A stretch of DNA of 64,000 nucleotides from Hydractinia symbiolongicarpus (lineage: Eukaryota; Cnidaria; Hydrozoa; Anthoathecata; Hydractiniidae). The stretch covers positions 12,039,001 through 12,103,000 of the forward strand of contig NC_079885.1 of NCBI RefSeq assembly GCF_029227915.1, given 5' to 3'. The notes beneath the pieces were generated by a model. It was not told the origin of the DNA, searched no databases, and saw only the letters and a program-made list of their open reading frames with translations. Shown piece by piece: positions 14,301 through 23,412 of this stretch. The first letter of the stretch is position 1. Each line of letters begins with the position of its first letter. A program made the position numbers and the translations under genes.

Positions 14301-16825
14301 ATTTTGAAAGTATAGGCAAAATTTCAGGAGAATTTACTCTTTTAATGAAATATCAGGAAGAGATCAGAAATTTTAGGTTATGGTCAATCAGAATTATATT
14401 CATTTTCTAAAATATTGTCAAGGATTAAATTTTAGAATTGTTCTAAAAGAATCAGCATTAATTTTTAACCAATTTGTTCTATCAATATGTTTTTTGAAAT
14501 TTACATTGTTAAGATCCAAGATTCTGGTAGTATGAAATTCCTATCGAAAATAGCTGGGAATTGTAGTCAAAAAATAGTAAATATTGAGTGGACAAGAAAG
14601 TTAATATTGAGTGGACCTCCTGTATATATCTTTGGTTTTGGACCACTTTGTTTTCAAACTTTTTCGTACTTACTGTTTCGGGAACATTTAGATATCCTGT
14701 TGTTGCCATGGGTGTTTTAAAATGGGTGGAGTATTGTTTATCCGAGAAAAACTACGCTAAAGTCATCACAGAAACTGCGCCCTTGCAAATTGTTCTTTTA
14801 GATGAGGTGAGTAAAGTTGTACAAGTTTTCTGCAGTACCATGGTGACCATTACATGCCGTGTGGTTAATGTTATGTGTACCATTGTGAGAAATGTGCAGC
14901 ACTCTCTCACACACACATCCTTTCCGACAAAGCATATTTTGGTCGGGAAATTTAAAAAAAGTGTGTTGTACTATGTTTGTTTAAATATTTTTACCTCAAC
15001 GTCTTTATGACTCCTGTTTGAACTCCTTAATCGGCCAGAAGTTAGGCTATCGACCGGGACAGTCTGAAAAATTAAATTATGTGAAGTCGAGCAGAGCTTC
15101 CCAAAAATCGTTGCATCAAACTTTTAGTACTAACTCGCATTATTGATTACTTATCATTACTCGAAATATAAATAAACAGAATGAGTAATTTTGTGAGGGC
15201 AAGTTTTAAAACGGAGCATAATAAGTTCTTGAGGCTCGCGCTCTACAATTTTTTTTTGGGGGTGTTTTTTCAATTCGTTCTATAGTGATGTTGTGATCTT
15301 AAGTTCGTTTGTTTTATTTCTTTCTATCATAACATTTGTTTTAGATTAGCAGTAGCCATCCCTTGCAACACGAACTCGTTCTGAATCTGCTCAAGTCTTT
15401 ATTTGAAAGAAATTATCCTGAATTGGACACGTTAGTCGAGGTGCGTTGATTATAATTTTACAGTTTCTACACTACAAAAAATGTAAACAACAGACCGCAA
15501 CGAGACCTAACTGACTTTTAAAAAGGGAAAATAATAGTTGTGAAAAAAAAAAACAATTCAAGTGCATTTTCAATTTTGTATTCCTAAACATCTATAAATT
15601 AGCATAAAAAAGCTATTTGGTCCATGTCGTCCTTCTTTTCTTGCCTGTCAGAATTCGCGCGCATATACATAACTTTCGCAACCCATCTATTGATCAAAGG
15701 GTAGACACCTGGCTCAAAAAATATAAATATCATTATTTTCGTTTCCAGCAAAAAATATTTTACCATCTTGTTTTTCAGCTTGAATTTAAGAAAACAGCTA
15801 TTGATCGAATGCTGCATTTGATGAGTCGAGGCTACATTATGCCAGTTGTGATTTACGTCAAAAATTGCATGGATGCGCAGACCACCGATATGTCGTTATT
15901 GAGACACTTTCTCACTGAGGTATAAAATCAGACTTTACGTAACTTTTGTGTGTGGTCGAATAAGTAAAATAATTGACAGATCTATTTCTTCTATTAAGCA
16001 TGATACAGCAGCATATTTGGCACGATGCATCACCGAAATTTTGTTTTTCATTGAGTTTGCAATAATGTACCTTCATAGAAAAGTCTTTAATATATCCCCT
16101 TACATACATGTCTTTAATTTTTTCTTTTTGTGAGTTGGAACCGTAAAATGTTATCGGAGAGTTTATGTTGCTTTATGTAGCCCCTCGTCTTATTTTTAAC
16201 CACTTTTGTGTCGAATGTGTACGCCATTTATGTCAACGCCCTCTTGTATCATCGTGTTTAAACATTCTCGCCATCTTTTTTCTAGGTACTTGAAATGATC
16301 GCTCCACCGTATTCTTCAGAGTTCATCGCAGCCATGCTCCCTATTGCGAAGAATAAAGAGATCACAGCGCCGCTCAAAGTGTCGGATGGTGGCGATGACG
16401 TCACGGAATTTCTAGGTAATCATGGTTGCCTTCCTTTATTAGGAGCTTACAAATCAAAAATATATTATTTCCATCTAAAAACTCCACCTCAGCAGCTAAT
16501 CTGTTCTGCCCTCAGTCGATGTTATTGTGACTTGCGACTAACGAGTTCCTTTTCAAGTACTAAGGAGTGCATTTGACACGGCTAATTGAGCTTAAAAGTT
16601 TGGTAAATAGAAATAATCCCGAAAATATTGTGGTTTACTTGAGTATTTGATTGGTTAGCAGACTTTATCGCCCATTAAGAGTGTTGCAACTTTTGGATAT
16701 TTATCCAAACAATTTTTCGCGTGAAAAATATCCCTTGTCGATATAAACCAGTGAGAACGGTTGCCCATGATATATCAGTCGGCTTATTTTCCCTACTATT
16801 TTTAGCGCATTGTGAAAATGGATAA
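8379..16825 (+). CDS. NELFCD: Negative elongation factor subunit C/D (TH1-like)
   Basis: Complete gene of 16 exons: 8379-8453, 8795-8910, 9269-9378, 9798-9907, 10669-10776, 12083-12235, 12541-12680, 13160-13280, 13362-13428, 13535-13647, 14104-14246, 14692-14806, 15345-15440, 15779-15919, 16286-16415, 16806-16825. Every junction is GT/AG and keeps frame, giving 585 residues, the usual length. NELF-C/D is a nuclear subunit of the NELF complex that holds RNA polymerase II in promoter-proximal pausing with DSIF. The translation follows human NELFCD end to end: acidic N terminus (MDEDDDEHF), NLLADWLIVAG, FDPKKADSIF, HPDCLMLNFTIKLISDAG, FPVVAMGVLKW-type block (YPVVAMGVLKWVEY), LLDEISSSHPLQH and VLEMIAPPYSSEF. 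The last exon is only 20 nt and encodes AHCENG, shorter than the human end AHCKSNFIMVN. The start is the first ATG of the homologous frame, four bases after an upstream stop (TAA). Confidence 0.95.
10530..10640. repeat. Minisatellite, ~20-bp units
   Basis: In the NELFCD intron before the exon at 10669, units of the type CTCAAACCTCTTCAGTGT are repeated about five times with variants. No coding role. Confidence 0.65.
10971..11386. mobile_element. Harbinger-like MITE in a NELFCD intron
   Basis: A 416-bp segment begins GGTGCTGTTTATATG and ends with the inverse of GGAGGTGTTTATATG, giving about 15 bp of terminal inverted repeat with three mismatches. It is flanked by TAA on both sides (10968-10970 and 11387-11389), the 3-bp TWA-type duplication typical of PIF/Harbinger elements. 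Inside, GCGGGCTGGCTC-type motifs recur in both orientations, so the element is partly palindromic. It has no transposase and is a non-autonomous copy. The whole lies in the intron 10777-12082. Confidence 0.6.
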
Positions 16826-17150
16826 GTGAACCTTGTCATGTTGGATTGTAAAGTTACAATGACGTAATTTACCCGTATTCGGAGAAGGACCGAAGCGATT
16901 GAAAGACTTTCTCAAAAGGATTGTAAAAGAAACGAGTAAAGATTTTATTTATAACCAGTTATGATGCTTTTGAACAGATTGTAAATTAGTTTTTAATGAT
17001 ATGCATGAAAAAGAATTTCGTTGTGTTGCATACATGTTGAAGCAGACGTTCTTTCGAACTATTGCGCGCGTAATTATTGTTGACGCGCCAAAGTGAACAT
17101 TAATATTTAAATCATCGCGTGTGTCATATCAAACCGATGTGATTTGCCTG
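16826..17150 (+). other. NELFCD 3' flank
   Basis: Noncoding interval downstream of the NELFCD stop. No gene recognised; it would contain the NELFCD 3' UTR. Confidence 0.4.
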
Positions 17151-17217
17151 ATGTTTCGATGCCTGATCTTTTGCGTTTTCTGTATTCTTATTTGTGGGAC
17201 GTCAAAGCCTCTGCGCG
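17151..17217 (+). CDS. Candidate alternative first coding exon for the ENPP gene at 17652
   Basis: An ATG opens a 22-codon frame with a textbook secretion signal (MFRCLIFCVFCILICG...) that ends exactly at a consensus donor GTAAGT in phase 1. The downstream ENPP exon contains a strong acceptor (pyrimidine-rich tract ending TATTTCAG, at 17715/17716) in the same phase; joining them gives a signal peptide directly followed by ANARKTKKVLLISLDG. It could therefore be an alternative, or even the main, 5' exon. Against it, the tandem paralogue encodes its signal peptide in the same exon as the catalytic domain, and a TATA box sits just before the 17652 start. Confidence 0.4.
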
Positions 17218-17609
17218 GTAAGTTTTTGTCCTTAAAGTATTTATTTCTGTTAAATGCTGTACAGTATGATGTCTGCGTGTTTATGATATTGTCCTCTACT
17301 ACCAAATCACTTACACTCGTCTCCATATCGTTATAAATCAATAAGGCGCCCAAGTAGTTTTTAAAACAGTGTTAAAGTTTGAAAACGTTTTCTCATTAGT
17401 TTAAATCTTTGGCCATCTTTGTAACAAACGATTATTATTAACGCATCAATGAGCACGAAAACTGCATTATGCAGCAATATTAATTTCTGGAAATAATCTT
17501 TAATTGTTATAACTAAAAAAATAAAAAAACTTTTCAGTACATAAGTTCAAATTTAGCATTTAGAATAATGGATAAATTTGTTCTGGAATTTTCGGTAAGT
17601 AATATATGT

Positions 17610-17617
17610 TATAAAAG
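17610..17617 (+). promoter_or_regulatory. TATA box of the first ENPP gene
   Basis: TATAAAAG lies 42 bp upstream of the ATG at 17652. With the usual ~30-bp spacing, transcription would begin near 17640, leaving a 5' leader of about ten bases. This supports initiation at 17652. Confidence 0.5.
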
Positions 17618-17651
17618 CAAAGAAGACATAAATTAAAACAGTCCCGAGAAA

Positions 17652-19267
17652 ATGAAGAAAATTAAAATAATCTTACTTCATTTTTGTTTGCTGTTTTCCT
17701 GTAAACATATTTCAGCAAATGCAAGGAAGACTAAGAAAGTTTTACTCATTTCACTGGATGGTTTTCGTTGGGATTTACGTAACAATATATCGACACCAAA
17801 TTTAGATTGGGTTGTTAAACATGGAATTTCTGCTGATTACGTTAAAAACGTTTTCCCGGCGTATACTTTACCAAACCATCAAAGTATTGTCACTGGTCTC
17901 TATCCCGAACATCATGGTATGGTAGCAAATGATATGTATGATTCTAAAACAAAAGGGACATTCTCGCTTGATGCAGCGAATGACACAAAATGGTGGCAAG
18001 AGTCTATACCAATATGGATTGATAATGAATATCAGGGCCATGAAAGTGGCGTTTGTTTTTGGCCTGGTTATAACGTGATAATTAACGGAACGAAAGCAAA
18101 GTATACACCTAGTTCTAAATACTCTGCACCCTACGCGAGTAACGCACGAAATTTGATGCCACTGCGTAAAAGGTTAAATCTAGCTTTTGATTGGCTAAGC
18201 AAAGACAATGTCACTTTCGTGGCATTGTATATTGAACAGCCAGATGAAATCTTTCATGAAGAAGGTTTGCATACGAGGAAGAAAAAGGTCCATGATGTTA
18301 TCACAAAACTCGATGGATTAGTCGGAGAGTTAAGAAAGAAGTTGAGAACGAAAAATCTTCGCTCGCAAGTTAATGTCATAATAACAGGTAAAATACAACC
18401 CAGCTGACGTCTCTGTGTCCAAAATAAGTAAGCAGAGAAAGAGAAACATCTTTTACAAAAAGTCATAATTCCTTTCGCACAAAAAATGATGGAACTTTTT
18501 TAACCTGACCAAATTTTTGTCTGATAAAAACAAGTCAGGCTTTATTTTCTACTGAAAAATGAGTGTGAAAAATAATTTTTAATAAAAATAAGAATAATAC
18601 GTACACACTCAGTGATAATGGCGCAGGGGCAAAGAAACCCTGGGGTACGAAAGATCCTGGACACTAAGTTTTTTTCTTTTTATCTTCGTGCTCAGTCAAT
18701 TAGGATATAGTTTAGAGCTTTTTTGCTCCTGTTAATCCAATTCTAGGGGATCATGGTCACTCGAATTTATCCTACAAGAAGCAAGTTCACCTGCAAAAAT
18801 ACGTCAACCTTAAAAAATACGCGACACATATAACAGGAACAACAACCGTCATGATTTACGTACGTCGAGGTTACAGAAAATTCGTATACAACAAGTTAAA
18901 AAAAGCTGAAGATCATTTCAAAGTTTATTTAAAAGAAGACATTCCTGATAGATACCATACTAAAAACAAAAGAACAGCTGATATTGTGGTGGTTGGTGAA
19001 CCTGGATGGGGAATTTTTAGTGATGTGGGACCCAAAGAAGATTACCGTCAAGCTAACAAACAATGGCAAATTAGTGACCACGGATACAGCAGTTTTAGCA
19101 AAAACATGAATCCAGCTTTTTTCGGATTTGGTTCCATGTTTCGTTCGGGTTACAAAAAGAAATTTATACATATTGTGGACGTTTATTCTCTAATGTGTTA
19201 TGTTATTGGTTTAAAGGCGAGAAAAAATGACGGCAACTTTGATCGGATAAAGGATTTTTTAGTTTAG
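17652..19267 (+). CDS. Secreted ENPP-family phosphodiesterase, copy 1
   Basis: Two exons, 17652-18387 and 18747-19267 (TAG), 418 residues. Ectonucleotide pyrophosphatase/phosphodiesterases hydrolyse phosphodiester or pyrophosphate bonds of nucleotides or lipids with two zinc ions and a threonine nucleophile. Seen here: a hydrophobic N-terminal signal (MKKIKIILLHFCLLFSC), metal-site D36 in SLDGFRWD, nucleophile T72 in YTLPNHQSIVTGLYPEHHG, D198 and H202 in EQPDEIFHEEG, the GDHGH metal motif built across the intron, and the late HGY motif. All catalytic positions are intact. No somatomedin-B domain precedes and no nuclease-like domain, transmembrane helix or GPI signal follows, so it resembles the short ENPP4-7 type and is probably secreted. 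Substrate is unknown. A second, divergent copy lies 2.3 kb downstream in the same orientation. Confidence 0.9.
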
Positions 19268-19567
19268 CTGATATTTACAACATTCAAAGTAACCATAAAC
19301 CGATCTAAATTTTGTTCTGATATATTGCCAATTTGGATTCACTTTAATCTCAAATATACCTGAAGAACCCGACATCCAGGTTGTATTTATTCCATAGTTT
19401 TAACTGGCCTTGGAAAAGGGACTTGGAAGGGGTGTTAGAAGATTGATTTACAATTAGGTTACTTTTGTAAAACGTTTTTCTACTTTGGTTATTTACTCAT
19501 AAATCAACCTGTACAGATGTGGCTATAAAGAAATGTAGACTGTAAAATAGGGTTTATCATCGATATA
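19268..19567. other. 3' flank of ENPP copy 1
   Basis: Noncoding sequence between the ENPP stop and the left end of the Tigger relic. Nothing recognised beyond the expected 3' UTR. Confidence 0.4.
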
Positions 19568-21056
19568 CAGTATTCTCTCTAATTAGCGGACACCGTTTGG
19601 TGCACGAATAAAGTGTCCGCTAATTAGAGGTACCGCCTTTTGGAAAGTTTTACAATTTAAGCTTAAAATTTGGGGGAAATGCGATTTTGTATGCGAAATG
19701 TGTAACTTAAAAAAATATCGGGTACCGTGCTGGACTTAAACACCAAAAAAAAAGAAAACAACTAAATTGAACGTAATATAACTTTTTAAAAAAAATAACA
19801 AACAAATATCAACATCATTATATTAACTAATCATGGTCAGCGGTTCATACGTGGTGATCTTCTCTTCAAAGTCATCATTTTCAAAATCGTTATCACTCTC
19901 ATCAGATGAAACCTCTTCTACATCAACTCCAGATTCTTTACGGAGATATTCTATCACACAGTTTTCTACTGAACTCACTCTCCAATTTACTTCATCGTTG
20001 TTGATTGCAGACATTGAACTACACGTTTCAACATCAAAATCAATATACTCTTTAGCAGTGAAAGATTCGGAATCTGTAAGTTCTTTGAAAAGTTCTTTGA
20101 ACTCCTCATCAAAATGTCTTCTTCATCTTCACTTGTTTCCTTACTAAACAACATTTAGCAAAGTTTTGGATTGTGTCAAAAGTAACCCCTTCCCAAGCTT
20201 TAGCGACCCAACCAATAACCTGGAGAACATTAATTTTCTTTGTAATTTCGGAAGCTAATAAGTCCTCTTTAACGCGGGCAATAACATAGCGCATTAAATT
20301 TAAATTTACGATACTTAGATTTAAAACTCGGAATTATTCCAACATCGAGAGGTTGCAACCAAGATGTAGTATTTTCGGCAAAAATACTGTCTTTATTTTC
20401 CTAAACTTATCTACCAATGACGGCGGGTGGACAGTGGAGTTATCCAAAAACAAAATCTCATTTTTCTTCTCTTTTATCATTCACGGTTTAGAGTTTCCAG
20501 AATTTTTTCCAAAATTTCCACTTGCATCCAGACTTTGGGTCTGTAAAGTACATGACCTTACAAAGCTTATCTTCTGTGCTAGCTAATCAAAAACACCTTA
20601 GTTTTTTAATCCGCCAAATTACAATAGGTTTTCCAACTTTTCTTCGTCAGCACTTACGAAAAATGCAACAGTTATCCTCTGTTTGGATTTTGTGCAAAGC
20701 TTTAAAAAAACACCCACTTTCATTCATATTTAATATAACTCTATCTGGGACTATCTCCATCGGGACTATTATATTAAAATAAATATTTTAGAATTATTCA
20801 ATTTTTCATTTTTATGCTGATCCTTAATTTTTTTGGACTGTTCGCTAATTGGAAAGCAAAAAAAAAGCCTATAGTTGCCATTTCGTGCGAAAAAATTTGT
20901 CCGCTAATCAGAGTGTCCGCTAATTAAGTGTCCGCTAATTAGAAAGTTTTTTATGAGACTTAGAGCAGAAAACAGCCGGTGCATGGACAAAGTGTCCGCT
21001 AATCAGAGGTGTCCGCCTTTTAGAATCCGTTAATCCGTTAATTGGAAAGGATACTG
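19568..21056 (-). mobile_element. Tigger/pogo DNA transposon relic
   Basis: The left end CAGTATTCTCTCTAATTAGC and the inverse of the right end CAGTATCCTTTCCAATTAAC form terminal inverted repeats, each flanked by TA, the Tc1/mariner-type duplication. The motif GTGTCCGCTAATTAG recurs near both ends, in both orientations on the left. On the minus strand a broken DDE domain is readable in several frames: ILNMNESGCFF, KVGKPIVIWR, LRCF, EILFLDNSTVHPPS, TVFLPK, TTSWLQPLDVGIIPSFK and INVLQVIGWVAKAWEGVT, followed by an acidic tail (SSDESDNDFENDDFEEK). These are Tigger/CENP-B-like transposase blocks. At 1.49 kb it is shorter than complete Tiggers; no N-terminal DNA-binding domain was found. Confidence 0.85.
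19823..20830 (-). pseudogene. Decayed Tigger-type transposase
   Basis: Minus-strand remnant of the catalytic half of a Tigger/pogo transposase. The first catalytic acidic residue, normally NMDETG, reads NMNESG (the Asn codon is at 20722-20724). The second (FLDN) and third (LDVG) are kept. At least three frame changes and one or more in-frame stops separate the blocks, so no functional protein is expected. The C-terminal acidic segment is still open for 63 codons (19823-20014). Confidence 0.8.
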
Positions 21057-21593
21057 TATTAAAATGATTTTAGGAGGAAATCCTGTATATGACAATATCT
21101 TAGTATAAAATATGGACAAAGAACCCTCGGAAGTGATTGCTTCATAAAATAAGTTTCAACAAAAAACCCTGTCAAGAAGATTGATTTACAATTAGGTTAA
21201 AAAATTAGGTTAAATATTTACTCATAAAACAAATGTATGGACAAGGAATATTCTGTTTTAACATCAAGAAATGTGGGGTAAGGCTATAAAGTGACGATTT
21301 CCCGATATATAATATAGACAAAGGACCCTGGGGAGCGATTGCCCATAAAACCAATCTCGTCCCCAGGACTGTCTTTTTCGCTTTCTGATGTGTGGTTTTC
21401 GCGCTAGGACGCATATCCAGAAGGCGAAGAAGAAGCTCTGGGAACGAGAATGCCATAGATAGGTTTCACTAAAAAGCCCTGGGGATGAAAATGCATGCCT
21501 CACGCATTAGTGGGTTTGTACTTCGTATAATATTTATTCAAATGTTTCATATTCTGTATGATACCACAAACACAGTTGAACTTGATAGAGAGA
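21057..21593. other. Intergenic region upstream of ENPP copy 2
   Basis: Noncoding. It contains CTCGTCCCCAGG (21356-21367) and an inverse-like CCTGGGGATGA about 110 bp later (near 21478), part of a dispersed motif family seen elsewhere in the window. A TATAATAT (21526-21533) lies upstream of the ENPP start and may act as a weak TATA element. Confidence 0.4.
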
Positions 21594-23344
21594 ATGAAAA
21601 GTTTATTATGTTTTGTTTTTCTCTCTGTCGTATTGTGTACCATTCAAAAAAAAGCGAACAATAAAAATCAAAAAATTTTGCTTGTCTCACTTGATGGATT
21701 TCGATGGAATTTTCGAGAAAAAACGGAAACGCCAAATTTGGACAAAATTGTAAACAAACATGGCGTCTCGGTGGAATACGTATTAAATGTCTTTCCGACG
21801 TCCACACTTCCAAACCATCAAAGTATTGTCACTGGTTTATATCCAGAGAACCATGGAATAATCGATAATAGTTTTTTAAATCCAGAAGATGGAACCATCT
21901 TTAACGGCGGTTTAGATTCAAAATGGTGGAATCAATCGACTCCGATATGGATAGAAAACCAAATACAGGGCCATGAAAGCGGTGTATGCTTTTGGCCAGG
22001 TTATCAGGTAAACTATAAAAACAAAACCCCAAGCTACACACCCGATGAAAAATTTAAAGCTCCTTATGAGACAACAGAAAAAAAAGATATGGAATTAAAC
22101 GATCGACTTGATCTAGTTATTGATTGGTTAAAAAAAGACAATGTGACTTTTGTTGCCTTATACACTGAATGCGTGGATGAAACAGCACACGACCATTCAC
22201 CAGATAGTAATGAAACTAAAAGTAAATTATTGATGATGAAAGCAATTAATACGATAGACGAGTTTATTGGTACCTTGCAAGACAAACTTGAAGAGGAAGA
22301 TTTAAAATCCTTTGTCAATGTTATTATGATAGGTACCTATATTTCTTTTCTTTTGTTTCTTTCTTTTGTTTCTTTCTTTTGTTCTTTTCCTTTTGTTTCT
22401 TTTTCTTTTGTTCTTTTCTTTTGTTTCTTTCTTTTTGTTATAGTTAGGAAGTCCTGGAAAGGAGGTTGAACACAAGAACACCGTTTTCGCGGGATAATTA
22501 ATTTTGTACCCATTCGTTCCGTGCATAATATAATTCTTGATAATCATGATAGAGATTTGTGTTTTTTTGAGTTACTGATTCATCATAAGTTTTTTTTTCT
22601 GAAAAGCATTAAGGGGTTTATAAATTTATAAACCTACTGGACCTTAAATGCACTTGTTATAATCACATACAGTATTTTTCTTGTGGTTGAAAATATGTAC
22701 TTTCTTTTTCTTAAGAACAGTTCAGATCCTTACAAATTAACTGCATGAAAGGTTCACACTTACGTAACACTGATCTTATTTTATTTTTACTTTACTATCT
22801 TTGCACAGGTGACCATGGACATATCAACACATCTTCAAGTCGTGTGCTTCAGTTAGATGACTACGTGGATTCAAAGCATGACCTTCGCTATATAAGTGGC
22901 TTCACAAATATTTTTCTTTACACAAAGCATAACAAAACGAAATCAGCTTATGAAAAGTTAAAAAAGGGAAGCGAGAAAGAAGACTCGCATTTTAAAGTTT
23001 ATTTAAAAGAAGATATACCCGAAGACTTTCATGTGAAAAAAAACAATCGCACGGCACCGATTTTAATTTTACCCGATCCCGGATGGATAATGACAAACCA
23101 AAAGGAAAAGGTGCCTTATTTAAAAGGGGATTGGAAACGAGGAGAACACGGATACAGTATTTATGAAAGAAATATGAACCCTGGATTTTATGCTTTTGGA
23201 CCGATGTTTCGTCAAGGTTACCGAAAAACTTTTATTAGGACCGTAGACATATATTCCCTAATGTGTTTCATCCTAAATTTAAAACCACATGCAAACGATG
23301 GAGATTTTGACAAAGTAAAAGATGTTTTTAAAGGAAGAAATTGA
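21594..23344 (+). CDS. Secreted ENPP-family phosphodiesterase, copy 2
   Basis: Two exons, 21594-22332 and 22809-23344 (TGA), 424 residues; the intron is at the identical codon position and phase as in copy 1, which shows tandem duplication. Signal peptide MKSLLCFVFLSVVLC, then metal-site D34 in SLDGFRWN, nucleophile T71 in STLPNHQSIVTGLYPENHG, the D/H pair in CVDETAHDHS, GDHGH spanning the splice junction, and a late EHGY motif: all catalytic positions are present. A second ATG 36 bases earlier (21558) is in frame, but the chosen start gives a signal peptide at the N terminus that aligns with copy 1. Like its neighbour it ends shortly after the catalytic domain with no anchor, so a soluble extracellular enzyme is inferred; the substrate is unknown. 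Confidence 0.9.
22345..22440 (+). repeat. TTTC/TTTTG-rich low-complexity tract in the ENPP copy 2 intron
   Basis: About 95 bases of TTTCTTTTGT-type repeats directly after the donor site. On the opposite strand it reads as Lys/Arg/Asn-rich frames that are not genes. Confidence 0.75.
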
Positions 23345-23406
23345 CGAAGGAAGAGGTTTAAACGAAAGAAATTTAGACAATTCAGACATCGAGTTTTATG
23401 ATTAAA

Positions 23407-23412
23407 AATAAA
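23407..23412 (+). terminator. Polyadenylation signal of ENPP copy 2
   Basis: AATAAA lies 63 bases after the stop codon, at a typical distance for the end of the transcript. Confidence 0.45.

Noticed and set aside
15617-15925. 102-codon + strand frame as an independent gene
   Set aside because: Its second half is a NELFCD exon (15779-15919) and the first half is intron.
22302-22547. Lys/Arg-rich minus-strand frame
   Set aside because: Reads the TTTC/TTTTG tract in the ENPP copy 2 intron.
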